Part shown: piece by piece, positions 53,301-62,000 of the stretch
How positions within the stretch are numbered: the stretch's first letter is position 1
How the letters are laid out: the number at the start of each line of letters is the position of its first letter
DNA from: Actinacidiphila acididurans
GTDB lineage: Bacteria; Actinomycetota; Actinomycetes; Streptomycetales; Streptomycetaceae
Length of the DNA stretch: 64,000 nt
Reading direction: 5' to 3'
NCBI RefSeq assembly: GCF_016918855.1
Contig: NZ_JADKYB010000008.1
Span: 62,001 to 126,000, forward strand
Notes under the pieces: generated by a model
Seen by the model: the letters and a program-made list of their open reading frames with translations, nothing else
Told to the model about the DNA's origin: nothing
Database searches by the model: none
Position numbers and translations under genes: made by a program

Positions 53301-54140
53301 GCCGGCTGGAGTCAGCACAGTGTCGACGGCTATTCGGTAGCCGCCGGAATGACAGATCTCGGCGGGCAGGCCGTCGGGGCCCTGGGTGTAGTCGATGCGG
53401 TGGCCGTTGCGGTCGGTCAGCGTGGTGATCGTTCGGGTACGGGCACCGGGGCGCGGCGGTGGGGCGAAGTGCCGGGTCCAGCCGGTGGCACTGTCCTCGA
53501 TCCGGATGGTGTCGCTGTCCCGGTCCCAGGTCAGCGGGCGCTGTACCCCACGCTTGGGCAGCACCTGCGAGCGCTCGGAAGTAGGCAGGGGGTAGTGCTG
53601 GATTTCGGCGTCTTCGCCGGCGTAGTGGATGCCGTCGGGATCGATCTGGATGCGTTGGTCGAGGGTTGAGGCCCAGCCGGGGCCGAACCAGCGTCCGCCG
53701 GTGTAGCCGGAGGCGTAGGCGCGGCGCAGCATTACGGGCAGCAGGCCGGGCAGGTCGATGTCGGTGGCGGAGGTGATCATCTGGCCGGAGACGACGTCGA
53801 CGGGGTCACCGCCGGTGGTGCAGCCGCCATTGCCCTCCGACGGCTGGCCGGGGGCGTGTTCGCCGCCCAGCGGCGGTTCGTCGCCGTTCCCGTGTGGGAG
53901 GTGTCCGGTGTCGCTGACGTCGTGGGGTGCGTGGACGGGGGGCTGTTTGCTGTCGTGCATGAGGCCGCGCAGGGCTGTTTCGTGCTTGAGGTCGGCTGCG
54001 GTGGTGTCCTCGGCTATGCCGGTCAGGTTGTGGCCGGTGGAGTGGTAGAGGTCCCCGACCGCCTTGCCGGCGTCCTCGCCCAGGGTCTTGCCGAGCCTGG
54101 TGGCGGCGTGTTCCAGGGCTGCGACGATGCGGTTGGTCAC
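50334..54140 (-). CDS. RHS-repeat polymorphic toxin with ADP-ribosyltransferase-like tip
   Basis: A 1268-residue protein. Residues about 1-100 are a helical leader and Pro/Gly-rich linker; then comes a DUF6531-like start (GDPVDVVSGQMITSATDIDLPG). YD/RHS repeats follow (e.g. YDAAGR, YDPLGRRIA types) to the core end, with DPLGL motifs just before residue 1140. The last 128 residues (1141-1268, bases 50334-50720) are the toxin. It starts HIVYRNLRPD and has SQYISTTRS and MEVLITGHIPPEAI, fitting an R-S-E type ADP-ribosyltransferase: Arg1149, Ser1190-Thr-Thr and Glu1249. The repeats should form a shell around the toxin until release. The start is GTG 54140, overlapping the WXG-like gene (GTGA). Confidence 0.9.
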   Translation of the reverse strand: MTNRIVAALEHAATRLGKTLGEDAGKAVGDLYHSTGHNLTGIAEDTTAADLKHETALRGLMHDSKQPPVHAPHDVSDTGHLPHGNGDEPPLGGEHAPGQPSEGNGGCTTGGDPVDVVSGQMITSATDIDLPGLLPVMLRRAYASGYTGGRWFGPGWASTLDQRIQIDPDGIHYAGEDAEIQHYPLPTSERSQVLPKRGVQRPLTWDRDSDTIRIEDSATGWTRHFAPPPRPGARTRTITTLTDRNGHRIDYTQGPDGLPAEICHSGGYRIAVDTVLTPAGPRITGLRLLHDDAGSAVETPVVQYTYDGRGRLSGITDSTGLPLIYHWDDQDRIISWTDRNNHWYAYEYGPDGRVTRGHGPRGALETHFEYDLAGRVTTMTSGLGEPTEFHYDQHRHLVQTVDPLGGTIGTEYDRFGRLLSRTDELGRTTRVQYDAAARPVAVIRPDGREVTAAYNGLGLPSTIIDADGSVWQQEFDSAGNRTVLVEPNGATSHYAYDVLGHLTAVTDALGRTTTVRCDPSGLPVESTDPLGATTRYRRDAFGRIIAITNPLGATTRLDLTTEGKVTRAVHPDGSQESWSYDAEGNCTAHVDPIGGTTRYEYTHFNLPTAKTDPDGTRYEFTHDAALRLTQVTNPLGATWTYRYDPAGRLVHETDFDGRTLAYSHDAAGRLAARTNALGQTVSYEHDLLGNIAAKTADGRTTRYERDPLGRLLQAADPEATLAWQRDPAGRVTSETCNGRTLTYAYDVLGRRTRRTTPSGVVSVWEYDATDHPVSLTTAGRTLSFEHDLVGRQTARGLGAALTLAQAWDELGRLTTQSLNGGRSGTVLTRAYTYRADGRPTGLDDSLSGHRAFERDAMGRVTAVRASDWSEAYAYDEAGNQTAAHWPEDHPGQDATGPRAYTGTRIHRAGSLRYEHDGQGRIILRQKTRLSRKPDTWRYTWDTEDRLTSVTTPDGTVWRYLYDPLGRRIAKQRLADDGTIAEETAFCWDDALLAEQTTTSPQTPNSVTLTWDHDGLHPVTQTERMTDSTTQQEIDQRFFAIVTDLVGAPTHLVDESGGIAWHSRTTLWGSTTWPAASTAFTPLRFPGQYFDQESGLHYNVHRYYDPETARYATTDPLGLVPAPNPTTYVDDPHTSTDPLGLTESCHIVYRNLRPDEDPRVGLVAKNPDATYTPAGHVLHGSRPNWRSQYISTTRSREVALGPQWTSGRVVAIDLSKIHDHNIFDLSTDAGRAQHGIRGFTAINRTKSSMEVLITGHIPPEAITWVEGGP

Positions 54141-54864
54141 TGGAAGTTCACCCCGGCCAGCTTGGTCTGCAGGGTTGTGGCGTGGCCGGTGACGGTCTCG
54201 GCGTGGCGTGCATCGTGGTGGCGTGGAAGGTCAGCATGGACGGGTGGATCTCGAAACCGGGCCCGCCGTCCCACCCGTCGGTGTCCACGCCGAGGGCGTC
54301 CTCGGTGGCCTTGAACATCAGCCCGCCGGCGGCCTTGCCGACGGCTTCGACCAGGGGGTCCAGGGCCGCTTCGATGACCTCGGCGATGATGTACTGGGTG
54401 AGCTGGTCCTCCAGGACCTGCACGGCCTTCTCGGCCAGCTTCACCGTCGCCGCTGCCGCCGCCTCCGACAACCCCAGCGTCTCCACCGCCGCGGCCTGCT
54501 CCGCCACGAACGCGGTTGCCAGGCCGATGAGTTCGGCGATGCACTGGCCCTTCATCGTCACGATCACGCCCGCGGCCACGTCCAGGGCGGTGGCCACCCC
54601 GTGGCACAGCGACACCAGCTCGGTCATGTGCGTGGTGGACTTCTCACCCCACGCGGCCAGCAGCGCCTCGTAGGAGGCCCCCTTGTAGTGCGCCCCCAAG
54701 TCCTTGACGGTGGCCGTGGCCTGCTGGTGGGTGGTGTCCACTGCCGAGGCGAACTCCCGGATGTGCGAGGCGAACTCCCGCACCTTGTCCTCGTTGACGT
54801 TCGGCCAGCTGATCCCGATGACGCTCAGGAACGACACCACCGGCCCCGGCAACTCGATCGCCAC
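54137..54864 (-). pseudogene. WXG100-like/CpnT N-terminal-type protein, partner of the RHS toxin, with an apparent frameshift
   Basis: From GTG 54864 the frame encodes a helical protein: IGISWPNVNEDKVREFASHI, a long helical bundle with hydrophobic stretch TALDVAAGVIVTMKG, and then ALGVDTDGWDGGPGFEIHPS. This is the WXG100-related domain found at the start of actinobacterial polymorphic toxins and thought to guide export by a type VII-like system. At about 54207 the frame breaks; the natural end (HAETVTGHATTLQTKLAGVNFQ) continues in the next frame to TGA at 54137, overlapping the RHS start. One extra G at 54207 would repair it. The uncorrected frame stops at 54148. So it is either a decayed partner or a sequence error. 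Confidence 0.75.
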
Positions 54865-55214
54865 AAGCCCCCCACAGGCATCATCAGGATCGTATGATCA
54901 TCAGACTAAGTCAGATGGCGGTCGAGTGCCCCTGTTCTTTCGACGGTCGGTCCCACAACGAGCAGTATCGAGACACTCCGTGACGGCGCGCCGGTGACCG
55001 TCCCAGCGCCCACGCCCTGCGGCGGCGCCGACGTGGACCGGTCGGGTCATCCCTGACGCCGCCGTTGCTGGCCCAGCGGACGAACTTCTGCAGGGCGTAC
55101 GGGGCGGGGCAGCGGGGCGGACAGGGTGACTCGACGGGGTGAAGGTGCTGCGAGGGGAACACCTGCGACCGGCCCTGGACGGTGAGGTGACACCCGGGGC
55201 TTAGCCTGTCGGGC
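54865..55214. promoter_or_regulatory. Divergent promoter region between the toxin cassette and DUF1963 gene
   Basis: This 350-base gap has an A/T-rich stretch at about 54880-54910 (two TCATCAG copies and GATCGTATGATC, a palindrome-like element with GATC arms), which is likely to hold the cassette promoter. A minus-strand fragment at about 55010-55090 reads like a piece of protein (LQKFVRWASNGGVRDD) but has no start or family. Nothing else is seen. Confidence 0.35.
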
Positions 55215-56207
55215 ATGGCTCGCACCACTCCGCCGCGCCCGGTAGCCGTCGCCGCGCACTTTCCCGAGCTCGCGCCATTGGCACGCACCGCTGTACGGCT
55301 GCACCCCCGCGTCGGCGAACCTACGACGGCTGACAGTTCGATCGGCGGGCCGCTGCTGTGGCCGGCGCGTGAACCGTGGCCCGTCTGTCCGGAGCACGGT
55401 GGTCCCTGGTACCTGGGCTTTGCGCCGGAAGACGTACGGCTGCGGCGACGGATTCTCACCGAGGCGTGGGGGCGGTCCAGGGGTGACGGCGCCGACCTGC
55501 TGAGCCCGGAGGAGCACGCGGTACTGGACCGCCTCGGCGAGAGCTCGCGGATACCGCTGGACGGCCCGGCCCCGATGGTGCCGGTTGCCCAGCTCTATGC
55601 GGCGGACGTGCCCGGCCTGCCGCGGCCGGACGGCGCTGATCTGCTACAGGTTCTCTGGTGCGCGTTCGACCACGACGAGGATTACCTGCCCCGCACGGAA
55701 CTGCGCTGGCGGACCGTCGCCGACATCACCGATCCGCTCGGCGCCGCCCCGCAGCCGTCGGTGATCGGCAACGACGACTACGTGCCCGAACCGTGCGTGC
55801 TGCACCCCGAGCAGGTCACCGAGTACCCGGCCCCGCACGAGCTGCCCGAGGAACTGGCGCGGCGGATCGCAGCGTGGGAAGGCCGGCACGACGTCCATTA
55901 CCAGTACGACCTCGGCGTGGCCCCGGGATGCAAGGTCGGCGGCCACGCTCCATGGAGCTTCTCCGACCCGTTCCCCGTACTCTGCGCCGAGTGCGGCTCG
56001 GACACCCGCCCGCTGCTCACCATCGACGGCAGCGAATGGGACGGCGGCAGCGGGAGCTGGCGGCCGATCGAGGATGCCGACTCCACCGGTCAGCACTTCC
56101 TCGACCCGGCCGGTGCCACGCAGCTCAACATCGGCCGTGGCTACAGCCTTCAGCTGTACGTCTGCACAGCGTCCTACGACCACCCGCATACGCAGAACAT
56201 GCAGTGA
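55215..56207 (+). CDS. DUF1963 domain protein
   Basis: A 330-residue soluble protein. The DUF1963 (YwqG-like) layout is visible: SSIGGPLLWPAREPWPVC at the start, then PMVPVAQLYAADVPGLPRPDGADLLQVLWC, and near the end HAPWSFSDPFPVLCAECGSDTRPLLTIDG, then TQLNIGRGYSLQLYVC. These proteins appear in toxin and immunity neighbourhoods as well as elsewhere, and their role is not established. The ATG at 55215 starts the conserved part at once. It is divergent from the toxin cassette by 350 bases. Three late cysteines could bind metal. Confidence 0.87.
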   Translation: MARTTPPRPVAVAAHFPELAPLARTAVRLHPRVGEPTTADSSIGGPLLWPAREPWPVCPEHGGPWYLGFAPEDVRLRRRILTEAWGRSRGDGADLLSPEEHAVLDRLGESSRIPLDGPAPMVPVAQLYAADVPGLPRPDGADLLQVLWCAFDHDEDYLPRTELRWRTVADITDPLGAAPQPSVIGNDDYVPEPCVLHPEQVTEYPAPHELPEELARRIAAWEGRHDVHYQYDLGVAPGCKVGGHAPWSFSDPFPVLCAECGSDTRPLLTIDGSEWDGGSGSWRPIEDADSTGQHFLDPAGATQLNIGRGYSLQLYVCTASYDHPHTQNMQ

Positions 56208-56248
56208 CCGGCGACAAGGTCGAGAACCGCGGGCGGTGGTGTCTCCCG

Positions 56249-56725
56249 TCACTCTTGCCACAGTCGGCGTACGGCCTCACCGAGCGTCGCCTCGAAGCTG
56301 TCCTCGCGGATCTCGACCGTCAGCTTCTGGGCCAGGAACTGCGCTGAGGCGTCGTGGCAGGTGACCAGGAAGTGGCGGCCCCATTCCAGCGGGCGCCCGG
56401 GGAAGTTGCGGCGGTTGTACGTGGCCAGTCGGTCAGGCCAGGTGGAATCGAGGACCTCGTAGAAGCCGTAGCCGGGGTGATCGGCGTCACCGCGTGGATC
56501 GCCGCTCCATGCCTCGTCGTCGGGGTAGCCGAAGACTGACTGACGGCAGGAAACCGCGGTCACGATCGCCGACTTGAGCGGCCCTCCATCCGGTGGCATG
56601 ACACGCAGGACCAGCAGGGCGTCTCGACCCTCCTCTGTGTGGAGCAGCGTCGCCGCCGCCCACGACGGGGACGGGATGACGGTGACGTCCTCGATCGGCT
56701 GAAGGCGCTCCGCCCGAATCGTCAT
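56249..56725 (-). CDS. Hypothetical protein
   Basis: A 158-residue soluble protein of mixed alpha/beta prediction. Notable stretches are VTVIPSPSWAAATLLHTEEG, YPDDEAWSGDPRGDADHPGYGFYEVLDSTW and WGRHFLVTCHDASAQFLAQKL. I do not know a named family. ATG 56725 was chosen since the protein reads naturally from MTIRAERLQ; two methionines lie up to 9 residues earlier. It is convergent with the DUF1963 gene (41 bases) and lies after the DeoR gene on the same strand, in which case it could be read from that gene's promoter. Confidence 0.65.
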   Translation of the reverse strand: MTIRAERLQPIEDVTVIPSPSWAAATLLHTEEGRDALLVLRVMPPDGGPLKSAIVTAVSCRQSVFGYPDDEAWSGDPRGDADHPGYGFYEVLDSTWPDRLATYNRRNFPGRPLEWGRHFLVTCHDASAQFLAQKLTVEIREDSFEATLGEAVRRLWQE

Positions 56726-56804
56726 GGGCGCCATCATCTCCCGTGCAGTCATTCCCGATTCGGGAACCCCCGACGTCTCGCATCCCCCGACGCGGGCGTC
56801 GTCT

Positions 56805-57566
56805 TCAGACGGTTGTGACGACGGTGCCCGCGTTCTCCAGGGCGGCCAGTTCGTCGGCGGGGGCGGCGGTGTCGGTGATCACGGTGTGGAGGAGGGCGGC
56901 GGGGCCGACGTATGCGTAGGCGGTGCGGCCCAGCTTGCTGCCGTCGGTGGCGAGGATGACGCGGCGGGCGGAGGTGATGGCTGCCTTTTTCACCGCGGCG
57001 TCGTCGAGGTCGTAGGCGGTCAGGCCCTCGGCCGCGCTCAGGCCGCAGCAGCCGATGACCGCGGTGTCGAATCGTACGGCGGCCAGTGAGGCGAGGGTGA
57101 GGGGGCCGGTCAGTGCGCCTTCGGCGGCGCGGGGGCGGCCGCCGGGGACCATCAGGGTGGCGGATCCGGGAGTCGCGCTGAGGGCGTGAATGGCCTGCAG
57201 GGACAGGGCCATGACGGTCACCGGCCGGTGGTGCAGCAGGCGGGCGACCTCCAGGCAGGTGGTTCCGCTGTCCAGCAGGACGGCCTCCCCGTCGGCGATG
57301 AGCGAGGCCACCTCCGCGGCGATTCGGGCCTTGGCTTCGACGGCGTCCTGGGCGCGCAGCGCGAAGGGGGGCTCCTCGCCTCTGAGCAACAGGGTGCGGG
57401 CTCCGCCGCGGACACGTTCGAGGACACCCTGCGCGGCCAGCGCGTCCAGGTCACGCCGGATGGTCATCTCCGAGGTGCCGGTCAGTTCGGCGAGGTCCTG
57501 GACCGTGGCGGTGCCCGACTCCCTGACGGTCTGCGCGATCAGCGCGTGACGGTCTGCGTTGCTCAT
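56805..57566 (-). CDS. DeoR/GlpR-family sugar regulator
   Basis: A 253-residue repressor. The helix-turn-helix is at about residues 18-50 (ATVQDLAELTGTSEMTIRRDLDALAAQG, then a wing with RVRGGAR). The DeoR sensor domain contains LDSGTTCLEVARLL, GCCGLSAAEGLT and VILATDGSKLGR, the phosphosugar-site region. The ATG is at 57566. It is divergent from an MFS gene with 89 bases between starts. CGAACCTGTTCG at 57631-57642 is a likely operator. A phosphorylated sugar is the family's usual effector; which one is not known. Confidence 0.93.
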   Translation of the reverse strand: MSNADRHALIAQTVRESGTATVQDLAELTGTSEMTIRRDLDALAAQGVLERVRGGARTLLLRGEEPPFALRAQDAVEAKARIAAEVASLIADGEAVLLDSGTTCLEVARLLHHRPVTVMALSLQAIHALSATPGSATLMVPGGRPRAAEGALTGPLTLASLAAVRFDTAVIGCCGLSAAEGLTAYDLDDAAVKKAAITSARRVILATDGSKLGRTAYAYVGPAALLHTVITDTAAPADELAALENAGTVVTTV

Positions 57567-57630
57567 ACCGCGATTGAAGCACCCCTCAAAACGAACATGC
57601 AATCTGTGCGATCTGGCACCTTTCAAACAT

Positions 57631-57642
57631 CGAACCTGTTCG
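57631..57642. promoter_or_regulatory. Palindrome between DeoR and MFS genes
   Basis: CGAAC-CT-GTTCG is a perfect 5-base inverted repeat, 14 bases before the MFS start. A further GAAC occurs at about 57590 in the same A/T-rich patch. The DeoR protein is the likely binder. Confidence 0.5.
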
Positions 57643-57655
57643 TTATGGTGCTCGC

Positions 57656-58906
57656 ATGGAACGATCGCTTCGGGCCGCTCGGGCGGCGACCTTCGTCTAC
57701 TTCGTCCTGTCCGGGACGTTGATGGGTACGTGGGTGGTGCACATCCCCGCCGTCGAGGACCGGGTGGGCGTCAGCCACGCGACGCTCGGGGGACTGCTGG
57801 TGCTGCTGGGCGCCGGGGCGTTCGCCGGCATGCAGACGGCCGGCCCCATGGCCGACCGGCTCGGCGCACGGGTTGTCGTACCCACCGCCGGGGTCCTGTG
57901 CAGCGCGGCCCTGGTGCTGCCCGGGCTGGCCCGCGGTCCCTGGGCACTGGCCGGCGCCCTGCTCGTCTTCGGCTTCGCCAACGGCTGCCTGGACGTGAGC
58001 ATGAACGCCCACGCCGTACACGTGGAGAAGGCGTACCGACGGCCCGTCATGTCCTCCTTCCACGCCACCTTCTCCGTCGGGGGCGTCATCGCGGCGGTCC
58101 TCGGCGCGGGCGCCGCAGGCGCCGGCATGAGCCTGGCCGTCACGCTCGACGTATCGGCTGCCGTCGGCCTCCTGGTCGCGCTCGTGGCGGCGCGCAGCTT
58201 GATGCCCACCGTGCAGACCACCGCCACCTCGCCCGACGAGGCGGAACAAGAAGCTCGACCGCGGGACGCAAAGCGGCGCAGCACGCGCGGCGGCATCTGG
58301 ATCCTGGCGGTACTCGCCTTCATGACGATGCTGTGCGAAGGGGCGGCCAACGACTGGAGTGCCCTGCATCTGAAGGACGTTCTCGGCGCCCCCGCGAGCG
58401 TCGCGGCCGTCGGCTACGGCACCTTCGCAGCCGCGATGACGATCGGCCGACTGCTCGCCGACCGCCTCTCCGCCCGCTTCGGGGCCATGGCCATCCTGCG
58501 CTACGGCGCGGTCCTCGCCGCCGCCGGCATCACGATCGCGGCCTTCGCCCCGTGGATCTGGACCGCGTTCGCGGGCTGGGCGCTGTTCGGCCTCGGGCTC
58601 TCGGGCTGCGTCCCGCAACTCTTCAGCGCCGCCGGGCACGCCGACCCCGCGGCCGCCGGCGCCAACGTCTCCCGGGTGGCCGGCCTCGGCTACCTCGGCA
58701 TGCTCGCCGGACCAGCCGTCATCGGATGGCTGACCCACCTCGTGGCCCTCAACCACACCTTCTTGCTGCTGACCCTGCTCTGCCTGGTCACCGCCGCGGC
58801 CGCGGGAATCCTGCGCACGGCCGACCGCACTGCTGACGGCACCGCCCACCACACCCCCGAGCCGGCCCCGGACGTCGACCGCGTACCTGTGCAGCCCAAC
58901 CCCTGA
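57656..58906 (+). CDS. MFS transporter (YbjJ-like)
   Basis: A 416-residue membrane protein with 12 predicted segments and a charged central loop at about 185-210. The half-marker residues (GPMADRLGARVVVP near loop 2-3; CEGAANDWSALHLKDVLGAP before segment 7) match the YbjJ-like MFS group. The ATG at 57656 follows the DeoR operator. It is divergent from the DeoR gene and would take up or export a sugar-like compound under that control; the substrate is unknown. The hydrophilic C-terminus (about 30 residues) is not conserved. A hairpin candidate follows at 58945. Confidence 0.9.
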   Translation: MERSLRAARAATFVYFVLSGTLMGTWVVHIPAVEDRVGVSHATLGGLLVLLGAGAFAGMQTAGPMADRLGARVVVPTAGVLCSAALVLPGLARGPWALAGALLVFGFANGCLDVSMNAHAVHVEKAYRRPVMSSFHATFSVGGVIAAVLGAGAAGAGMSLAVTLDVSAAVGLLVALVAARSLMPTVQTTATSPDEAEQEARPRDAKRRSTRGGIWILAVLAFMTMLCEGAANDWSALHLKDVLGAPASVAAVGYGTFAAAMTIGRLLADRLSARFGAMAILRYGAVLAAAGITIAAFAPWIWTAFAGWALFGLGLSGCVPQLFSAAGHADPAAAGANVSRVAGLGYLGMLAGPAVIGWLTHLVALNHTFLLLTLLCLVTAAAAGILRTADRTADGTAHHTPEPAPDVDRVPVQPNP

Positions 58907-58944
58907 CCGGCAGAGCATCGGACGGATCGCCCGGGGCCGGTGGT

Positions 58945-58969
58945 GCCCGCCCGTCCGGCGGGTGCGGGC
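58945..58969 (+). terminator. GC-rich stem-loop after the MFS gene
   Basis: GCCCGC (58945-58950) pairs with GCGGGC (58964-58969), and an inner CCG/CGG pair extends the stem with a bulge. It sits 39 bases after the MFS stop and before the mannosidase gene. It has no T tract, so it is a moderate candidate. Confidence 0.5.
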
Positions 58970-59016
58970 AACCCCCTTGCCCTGGGCGGGCCGTCACAGT
59001 AAGTTCCCTGAAGCGT

Positions 59017-59030
59017 TGACAACGATGTCA
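59017..59030. promoter_or_regulatory. LacI-type palindrome upstream of the mannosidase gene
   Basis: TGACA (59017-59021) and TGTCA (59026-59030) are perfect arms around ACGA, giving TGACAACGATGTCA 30 bases before the start codon. The shape, with a central CG, is like operators of LacI-family sugar repressors in actinomycetes. TTGACA at 59016 may also be a promoter -35 element. No LacI gene lies in the window. Confidence 0.55.
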
Positions 59031-59059
59031 TAGCCGATGTGGCGCGCGGGAGGGGCACG

Positions 59060-62000
59060 ATGCGGCGGCGAATTCTGAACGTTCATCCCATTCGGGTCAT
59101 GGTCACGGCGGCGCTCGTGATCGCCGGTCTGACGGCCGTTCCCGAGGCTGCCGACGCGGCGACCCTTGCCCCGGCCGATCCGGCCGGCCTGGTGGCGCCG
59201 CTGGCCGGCACCGCGGCGGGTGGCGGGACGTACCCCGGTGCCGCATTGCCGTTCGGCATGGTGCAGTTCAGCCCGAACACCGAATCGGCCGAGGGTGGCG
59301 GCTACGAGTACACGAATCCCAAGACGTGGGGGTTCGGGCTCAACCACTTGTCCGGGCCGGGCTGTGCCGCCATGGGCGACGTGACGTCGCTCCCGTTGAC
59401 CGGCAGCGTGAAGTCGCTTGATCCGCACGCCAATGAGGTCACGTTCGACCACGCCACGGAGGACGCGCACCCGGGCTCGTACGCCGTCGACCTCGCCGGT
59501 GTGCACTCGGAACTCACCGCGACAACACGCACCGGCTGGGCACGGTACACGTTCCCGAGCGGCTCCACGCCCGGCGTGCTCGTGAGCCCGGGCGGCGGAT
59601 TCCGCGGCGTGTCCACCGCGAGCATCGACGTTGTCGGGGACCACACGGTCGAGGGGTCCGTCGGTACGTACGGATACTTCAACACCTGCCCGTCCAAGAG
59701 CTACAACCACTACACCGTCTACTTCTCGATGCAGTTCGACCAGCCGTTCAGCTCGTTCGCGACCGGCAGCGGCACCACCGTCAAGCCGGGCCAGGCGTCC
59801 GCCACCGGCGCGGGCAGTGGCGCGTACCTGTCGTTCAGCAGCCACGACGTCGTCGCGAAGGTCGGCATCTCGTACGTCTCGCTCGACGGCGCGCGCGGCA
59901 ATCTCGCTGCCGAAGGCACGACCGGGTTCGACTTCGACGGCGTCCGCACGGCCGCCGAGTCGCAATGGAACGCACTGCTGTCGCGTGTCGAGATCCAGGG
60001 CGGCACCGCCGGGCAGCAGTCGACGTTCTACACGGCGCTGTACCACTCGCTGCTCGACCCGAACGTGTACTCCGACGCGAACGGCGACTACACCGGCTTC
60101 GACGGAGCGGTGCACCACGAGTCGGTCGGACACGCGCACTACACGGCGTTCTCCATGTGGGACACCTACCGCGCACAGCAACAGGTCCTCGACCTCGTCG
60201 CGCCGGAACGCGTCGCCGACATGGCGCACAGCCTGCTCGAGGACGCGCAGCAGGGCGGCTGGATGCCGAAGTGGCCGTACGCGCAGTTCTACACGAACGA
60301 GATGGTCGGCGACCCGGCGGCGAACCTCCTCACCGACGCGTACCTGAAGGGCCTGCTGCGCCCCGAGGACGTTCGCCCGATCTACGGCGCGCTGGTCAAG
60401 AACGCGACTCGGCTCCCCGACCCCTCGCAGACACCCTTCGAGGGCCGCACCGGACTCGCCGAGTACCTCAACGAGGGATTCGTACCGCTGGGGAGCACCG
60501 GCGACTACACGACGGCGGTGTCCGATCAGCTCGAATACGGCGTCAACGACTGCGCGCTCTCGCTCTACGCCGGCAAGCTGGGCGAGAACGCCGATGCCGG
60601 CCGGTTCCTCGACCGATCGCAGCGGTACACGAACGTGATCGACCCGCAGACCGGCTTCGTACAGCCACGACGGCCGGACGGCTCGTGGCTCACGCCTTTC
60701 GATCCGGCGAGCGAGACCGGGTTCAAGGAAGGCTCCGCCTGGCACTACACGTGGCTGGTTCCCCAGGACGTGACGGGGCTGGCGAACGCGCTCGGCGGGG
60801 TCGGCCCGACGGTCGCGAAGCTCGACCAGTTCTTCTCGTACGACCAGCTCACCGCGAACCCCGCGAGCGTCGCCGGCACCAAGTGGGGCGCCGAAGACCA
60901 GTACAACCCGACCAACGAGACGGACCTGCAGGCCCCGTACCTCTACAACTACCTCGGCCGGCCGTGGAAGACCGAGGACGTCGTGCGCGCGGCCGAAACC
61001 CTCTACAACACCAGCCCCACCGGGGTCACCGGCAACGACGACCTCGGCACGATGTCGAGTTGGTACGTGCTGTCGTCGCTCGGGCTGTACCCGTTCTTCG
61101 CCGGCGCCGACCAGTACACGCTGACGAGCCCGTTGTTCACGCACGCCGTCGTGCACCTGCGGCAACCGTGGTACCACTCCTCGCAGTTGGTGATCGACGC
61201 GCCCGGTGCGTCGGCGTCCAACCGCTACATCGACGGCCTGACGCTCAACAACACGCCCGTGCACACCAGCGTCATCAGCCACAGCGCGATCGAGAACGGC
61301 GCCACTGTGCACTTCGACCTCGGGGACCGGCCGAGCGACTGGGCCACGGGTTCCGGCACTCCGGTCTCTCCGTGCTCGGCGACGGCCCACACCGCCGACG
61401 TGCGGATCACCGGCGTCACGTCCACGCCCGGCTCCGCCGGCGACACGGGCACGATGACGGTGCGGCTCACCAACGCCGGCAACACCGCCGCCAACCACGT
61501 GACGATCAGCGCCAAGGGGCCGTGGCCGGTACCCGCGGCCACGCTTCCCGCGCTCGCTCCCGGCCACTCGGCGACGGCCACGCTCACGATCACTGCGCCG
61601 TCGGGCACGAAGCCCGGCAGCTATCCGGTGACGGTCACCACCGACTGGTCCGGCAACGCCGGGAGCGGCAGCGCCCTGACCACGTTCACCAATGCGCAGT
61701 ACCAGGTGGCCGCGAGCTCCCTGTCGCAGCTCTTCGACACGGTCGGCACCAGCCCGGACGCCAACCGGAGCGTCGGTAACCTCGACGGCGGCCACAACAG
61801 CCTGTCCCGGGACGCCCTCGCCGCGGCAGGACTGACGCCGGGCGCACCCGTCGCGGTCGGCGGTGCCGCGCTCACCTGGCCGACCAGCGCGATCGGAGAG
61901 CCCGACGATGTCGTGGCCGCGGGTCAGGCGATCCAGCTCTCGGCGCCGGGGAACGCCGGCACTCTCGCCATCCTCGCGACCGCCGGGTCCGGCGGCCCGA

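Noticed and set aside
55010-55090. Fragment of an integrase or transposase
   Set aside because: A short readable stretch (LQKFVRWASNGGVRDD) has no catalytic residues, start or flanking repeats, so no mobile element can be claimed.
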